DNA from: Herminiimonas sp.
GTDB lineage: Bacteria; Pseudomonadota; Gammaproteobacteria; Burkholderiales; Burkholderiaceae_D
Assembly (NCBI GenBank): GCA_027310305.1
Contig: DAIDBD010000048.1
Span: 1 to 46,892 of the forward strand
Direction of reading: 5' to 3'
Length of the DNA: 46,892 nucleotides
Positions 43,008 through 46,892 of the stretch are shown here, piece after piece. Position 1 is the first letter of the stretch. The number at the start of each line of letters is the position of its first letter. Below the pieces are notes generated by a model, which saw only the letters and a program-made list of their open reading frames with translations, was not told the origin of the DNA and ran no database searches. The position numbers were made by a program, and so were the translations under genes.

Positions 43008-45373
43008 AGCAGCCGGACTTTACCCGCCGACGGATCGTTGTCGCGGCCTGGCTGATCGGCATCGTTCTGTGCGGCATCGTCATCGCGCGCACCACTTTCA
43101 CCGCCGATCTGTCGGCCTTTTTGCCGGCCGCGCCGACCAGGGAACAGCAGGTGCTGCTCGACCAGTTGCAATCCGGCGTGGTGTCGCGGCTGATCCTGAT
43201 CGGCATCGAAGGCGCTGATGCAACCGGCCGCGCCGCGCTGTCGAAAGAGATGGCGAAACGCTTGCGCGCCGATCCGGCATTCGTCGTCGTTAACAACGGC
43301 GAGCCGGTGCATGGCGAAAAGGATCAAGCCTTCCTGTTCGACAATCGCTACCTGCTGAGTCCGGCGGTGACGCCCGAGCGCTTTACCGTCGCCGGCCTGC
43401 ACGCGGCGATCGGCGACAGCATCGACCTGATCGCGTCGCCCGCCGGCATGCTGGTCAAGTCGCTGCTGCCGCGCGATCCGACCGGCGAAATGGTGCAACT
43501 GTTCGAGCAAATGAATGGCGGCAACCGTCCGCGCATGCTGGACGGCGCATGGGCTTCGCGCGACGGCACGCGTGCCATCCTGCTGGCGCAGACCCGCGCG
43601 GCCGGCGCCGACACCGATGGCCAGCAGCAGGCGATGGCGCGGATTCAGCAGGCGTTCGAGCAGGGCGGCGCAGCCGGCACGAATGCCAAACTGGTGATGA
43701 CCGGTCCCGGCGTGTTTTCAGTACAGTCGCGCCAGACCATTGAACGCGAAGTCACGCGGCTGTCGATCATCAGTACGCTGATCATCATGTCGCTGCTGCT
43801 GGTGGTGTACCGGTCGTTGACGGCATTGCTGCTGGGATTGCTGCCGGTGCTGTCCGGCGCGATGGTGGGCATCGTCGCCGTTAGCCTCGGCTTCGGCATG
43901 GTGCATGGCATCACGCTCGGTTTCGGCACCACGCTGATCGGCGAGGCGGTCGATTACTCGATTTACCTGTTCGTGCAGTCGCGTCAGGATACGGCCGGCC
44001 AGGAAGGAAGGTCATCCGACTGGATCGCCAGCTTCTGGCCGACCATCCGCCTCGGCGTGCTGACTTCGATCACCGGTTTCGCGTCGTTGCTGCTGTCGAA
44101 TTTTCCCGGACTGGCGCAACTCGGGCTGTATTCGATTGCCGGCCTGATCGCCGCCGCCGCAGTGACCCGCTTCGTATTGCCGCAACTGCTGCCGGCGGGG
44201 TTTCGCATCCGCGATGTGTCGGCCATCGGCGCCCGCCTGTCGGCGCTGTTGCGGCACGCCGCGCGATTGCGCACGCCGCTGATCGCCGCCGCGCTGCTTG
44301 CCTGCGTCGTGGTCTTCCTGCATCGGTCCGCGCTCTGGAATACCGAATTGTCGTCGCTGAGTCCGGTGTCGCACGCCGACCAGATGACCGACGCCCGTCT
44401 GCGCGCCGACATGGGCGCGCCCGATGTGCGTTACATGCTGGTGGTGTCGGGCAGGAGCCGCGAGGCGGTGCTGCGGTCGGCTGAAAAAGTGGGCGAACAG
44501 TTGACGCCACTGGTGGAAAAAGGCGTGCTGGCCGCGTACGAAAGCCCGGCGCGTTACCTGCCGAGCGAAGCCACCCAAAAGGCGCGCCAGGCCAGTCTGC
44601 CGGCGGACGGACTGGCGCAGCGTCTGGAGCAGGCGGTGCAAGGCTTGCCGGTGCGCGCCGCACTGTTTGCGCCGGCGCTGAACGATATCGCCGCCGCCAG
44701 AATCCGCGCGCCGCTGGATCGCGCCGACCTCGACGGCACCTCGCTGGGACTGGCGGTGGATTCGTTGCTGTTCGAGCGCGGCGGCAACTGGAATGCGATG
44801 CTGCCGTTGACCGCCCCGGCCGGCACGGAAAGCCTGGCGCAGGCGCCGATCCGCGCCGCGCTGGCGGCTGCCGGTCAGCCGAACGCGTTATTGGTGGACC
44901 TGAAAGCCGAATCCGACAATTTGTATTCCGGCTATCTGCGCGAGGCCATTCTGCTGTCGCTGGGCGGCGTGGCCGGCATTATCCTGCTGTTGCTGTGGTC
45001 GTTGCGCTCGCCGGTCAGGGTTGCGCGTGTACTGCTGCCGCTATTTGCCGCCGTGGTGATGGTGGTGGCGCTGCTGGCGGCGGGCGGCCAGCGGCTGACG
45101 ATCCTGCACCTGATTGGCTTGCTGCTGATCGTCGCGGTGGGTTCGAACTATGCGCTGTTCTTCAGCGGCGGCAAGGATGGCGGCAGCGGCATTTCGCCGC
45201 AGACGCTGACGTCGCTGGTATTTGCCAATCTGACCACGGTCGCCGGCTTCGGCCTGCTCGGGTTTTCTCAGGTGCCGGTGCTGCAGGCGATCGGCGTCAC
45301 CGTCGGCCCCGGCGCGGTGCTGGCGCTGCTGTTGTCGGCCGTATTTTCTGCGCAAGGCGGTAAACCCACATGA
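43004..45373 (+). CDS. MMPL/RND-type exporter
   Basis: A 789-residue inner-membrane exporter with two halves. Each has a first helix, a large periplasmic loop and a bundle of five helices (e.g. LSIISTLIIMSLLLVVYRSL and IILLLLWSLRSPVRVARVLL). GEAVDYSIYLFVQSRQ and GSNYALFFSGGKDG correspond to the conserved charged segments of the MMPL domain. COG4258-type exporters of this size lie next to LolA-like proteins in aryl-polyene clusters and are thought to extract the polyene lipid from the inner membrane. ATGA overlaps with both neighbours. Confidence 0.93.
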   Translation: MKQPDFTRRRIVVAAWLIGIVLCGIVIARTTFTADLSAFLPAAPTREQQVLLDQLQSGVVSRLILIGIEGADATGRAALSKEMAKRLRADPAFVVVNNGEPVHGEKDQAFLFDNRYLLSPAVTPERFTVAGLHAAIGDSIDLIASPAGMLVKSLLPRDPTGEMVQLFEQMNGGNRPRMLDGAWASRDGTRAILLAQTRAAGADTDGQQQAMARIQQAFEQGGAAGTNAKLVMTGPGVFSVQSRQTIEREVTRLSIISTLIIMSLLLVVYRSLTALLLGLLPVLSGAMVGIVAVSLGFGMVHGITLGFGTTLIGEAVDYSIYLFVQSRQDTAGQEGRSSDWIASFWPTIRLGVLTSITGFASLLLSNFPGLAQLGLYSIAGLIAAAAVTRFVLPQLLPAGFRIRDVSAIGARLSALLRHAARLRTPLIAAALLACVVVFLHRSALWNTELSSLSPVSHADQMTDARLRADMGAPDVRYMLVVSGRSREAVLRSAEKVGEQLTPLVEKGVLAAYESPARYLPSEATQKARQASLPADGLAQRLEQAVQGLPVRAALFAPALNDIAAARIRAPLDRADLDGTSLGLAVDSLLFERGGNWNAMLPLTAPAGTESLAQAPIRAALAAAGQPNALLVDLKAESDNLYSGYLREAILLSLGGVAGIILLLLWSLRSPVRVARVLLPLFAAVVMVVALLAAGGQRLTILHLIGLLLIVAVGSNYALFFSGGKDGGSGISPQTLTSLVFANLTTVAGFGLLGFSQVPVLQAIGVTVGPGAVLALLLSAVFSAQGGKPT

Positions 45374-46194
45374 CACCGAACCCGCCCCTGCGCTGGCGCA
45401 TGCCGCCGCTGATTTTTATCAGCGTGCTGCTGCATGCGGCACTGCTGATCGCGCTCATCATTGACCCGCGTGTCTGGGCAGAGGTGCTGGCGGCGCTGGC
45501 CGCCAATCATCTGCTGCTGACGTTGATCGGCCTGTGGCCGCGCAGCACCTGGCTCGGACCCAACTGGACTGCGCTGCCGCCGGCGTCGGCCGCGCGCGAT
45601 GAAATCGCGTTGACGATCGACGACGGCCCGGATCCGGCAGTCACGCCGCAGGTGCTGGATCTGCTGGATCGGTATAACGTCAAGGCCACCTTTTTTTGCA
45701 TCGGCGAACAGGCCGCACGCTATCCGGCTTTGTGCCAGGAGATGGTCGCGCGCGGCCATGCGCTGGAAAACCATAGCCAGCATCATCGCCATCATTTTGC
45801 ATTGATGGGCATGCAAGGCCTGGCGCGGGAAATCGACGCGGCGCAGCAAACGCTGGGCGGCATCAGCGGCCGCGTTCCGCAGTTTTTCCGCGCACCGGCC
45901 GGCTTGCGCAATCCGTTCCTCGATCCGGTGCTGGCGAAACAGGGATTGCGGCTGGCCGCCTGGACGCGGCGCGGCTTCGATACCCGCACCGGCGATCCGG
46001 AGCTGGTGATGCTGCGCCTGCTGAAAGGGTTGCGGCCGGGCGCGATCCTGCTGCTGCATGACGGCAACAGCGCGCGTACTGCCGCCGGCATGCCGGTGAT
46101 TCTGGCGGTATTGCCGATGCTGCTGGAAGCGGCGGACGCCGCCGGCCTGCGCTTCGTTACCCTATCTGCAGCACTTCAACCGGCCACGCCATGA
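45370..46194 (+). CDS. Polysaccharide deacetylase-family protein
   Basis: A 274-residue protein with two N-terminal hydrophobic segments (about residues 14-34 and 38-56), then a NodB homology domain. Features: LTIDDGPDPAVTPQVLDLL (metal Asp in DDGPD), KATFFCIGEQAARYP, ENHSQHHRHHF (metal His residues), RAPAGLRNP, and GAILLLHDGN. It hydrolyses N- or O-acetyl groups of glycans or similar esters; the real target here is unknown. It is translationally coupled to the exporter and methyltransferase genes, so it is part of the cluster. This gene is not a constant member of aryl-polyene clusters. Confidence 0.9.
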   Translation: MTPNPPLRWRMPPLIFISVLLHAALLIALIIDPRVWAEVLAALAANHLLLTLIGLWPRSTWLGPNWTALPPASAARDEIALTIDDGPDPAVTPQVLDLLDRYNVKATFFCIGEQAARYPALCQEMVARGHALENHSQHHRHHFALMGMQGLAREIDAAQQTLGGISGRVPQFFRAPAGLRNPFLDPVLAKQGLRLAAWTRRGFDTRTGDPELVMLRLLKGLRPGAILLLHDGNSARTAAGMPVILAVLPMLLEAADAAGLRFVTLSAALQPATP

Positions 46195-46892
46195 CAGCCG
46201 AGTTCGTAAAACACCTGATCGACAAGGCTTCCGCCCCGTATCGTTCCGCCGGCCGCTTCGCCTGGCATTTCGCCCGCGGCAAGCTTGGCGGCGATCCGGT
46301 ATTCGTCGGCCTGCTGGAGCGCGGCCTGTTTGCGGACCGGAGCCGCATCCTGGATATCGGTTGCGGCCAGGGTTTGCTGGCATCGTGGCTGCTGGCGGCG
46401 CAAGCGTTGCATCGACAGCAGCAGTGGCCGCAGCACTGGCCCGCCGCGCCGCAAGTATCGGCGATCCACGGCATTGAATTGATGCCGCGCGATGTCGAAC
46501 GGGCGCAGCGTGCGCTGCACGGAAGCGATCAATGCGCCGTGCGTTTTACCGTCGGCGACATGTGCCGCGCCGAGTTCGGCCAGGCCGATGCGGCTGTCAT
46601 CCTCGATGTGCTGCATTACGTCGATATCGACGCGCAAAACGACGTGCTGCGCCGGGTGCGCGATGCATTGCTGCCTGCCGGCATATTGATCCTGCGCGTC
46701 GGCGATGTCGGCGGCGGCTGGCGTTTCAGATACAGCGTGCTGGTGGATCGGGTAGCCACTTTCGCGCGCGGCCACCGCAACAGCCGTCTGTATTGCCGGA
46801 CCTTGCCGGAATGGCAAGCCACGCTCGACGCGCTCGGGTTTGCAGTTGAGCGTATGCCAATGAATCAGGGCACGCCGTTCGCCAATGTGCTG
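46191..46892 (+). CDS. Class I SAM-dependent methyltransferase, 3'-truncated by window end
   Basis: The frame is open to the right edge (234 codons seen). The start MTAEFVKHLIDKASAPYRSA overlaps the deacetylase stop by 4 nt. Features: SAM-binding motif I ILDIGCGQGLLASW near residue 54, IHGIELMPRDVERAQ, VRFTVGDMCRAEF, and AVILDVLHYVD as motif IV. It may O-methylate the aryl head group of the polyene, as known methyltransferases of these clusters do. Substrate is inference. The C-terminal end is outside the window. Confidence 0.88.
   Translation, partial: MTAEFVKHLIDKASAPYRSAGRFAWHFARGKLGGDPVFVGLLERGLFADRSRILDIGCGQGLLASWLLAAQALHRQQQWPQHWPAAPQVSAIHGIELMPRDVERAQRALHGSDQCAVRFTVGDMCRAEFGQADAAVILDVLHYVDIDAQNDVLRRVRDALLPAGILILRVGDVGGGWRFRYSVLVDRVATFARGHRNSRLYCRTLPEWQATLDALGFAVERMPMNQGTPFANVL

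Overview
The window looks like a chromosome segment of a betaproteobacterium, most likely Burkholderiales and probably an Oxalobacteraceae-type soil or plant-associated organism. This rests on gene content: oxalate CoA-transferase, 4-hydroxybenzoate hydroxylase with an AraC-type regulator, non-phosphorylative sugar-acid catabolism, TRAP transport and an aryl-polyene-type cluster. Most of the sequence is GC-rich. About 10.6-14.6 kb is visibly AT-richer and has the features of an accessory island. Genus is inference only.

Layout. 1-2 kb: the 5' end of an oxalate/formyl-CoA transferase gene, a small zinc-ribbon protein and a LysR regulator. 2-6 kb: an orphan branched-chain-type ABC binding protein, then pobA with divergent pobR. 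6.4-8.6 kb: an OsmC-YcaO fusion protein. 8.6-16.5 kb: an accessory block. It holds an AbiEi/AbiEii-like pair with an operator-like repeat set, a truncated tRNA-Ser(GGA) joined to a second copy of the ycaO 3' end, a secreted zinc-phospholipase-C-like protein, a coupled pair of genes (a GT51 transglycosylase-like protein without export signal plus a nucleotidyltransferase), a convergent gene for a membrane-anchored beta-rich protein, and a NERD-helicase. 16.9-19.6 kb: an MDR oxidoreductase, a DUF2214-like membrane protein and an SDR.

19.8-38.5 kb is a large sugar or sugar-acid catabolic region. It has a CUT1-type ABC importer (two permeases, Tat-exported binding protein, UgpC-like ATPase), a CtBP-like hydroxyacid dehydrogenase, an IlvD/Edd dehydratase, an SDR, two Ldh-family oxidoreductases, a FadR-type GntR regulator, a TRAP transporter, a UxaA-type dehydratase, and an SDR plus FAH hydrolase. 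The last two fit the 2-keto-3-deoxy acid -> 2,4-diketo acid -> pyruvate + hydroxyacid route. Three TGGTNNNACCA palindromes lie in the two divergent promoter regions flanking the GntR gene, suggesting one local regulon.

38.8-46.9 kb: an aryl-polyene-type cluster (ACP, COG4648-like membrane protein, AMP ligase, dehydratase, LpxL-like acyltransferase, LolA-like protein, MMPL exporter, polysaccharide deacetylase, SAM methyltransferase). It is tightly coupled by six successive ATGA overlaps and runs off the right edge.

Intergenic space carries two families of dispersed palindromic elements (three copies each), including a perfect 58-bp-arm hairpin. The most interesting candidate for an undescribed system is the GT51-like/nucleotidyltransferase pair with its beta-rich membrane neighbour at 12.7-14.55 kb.
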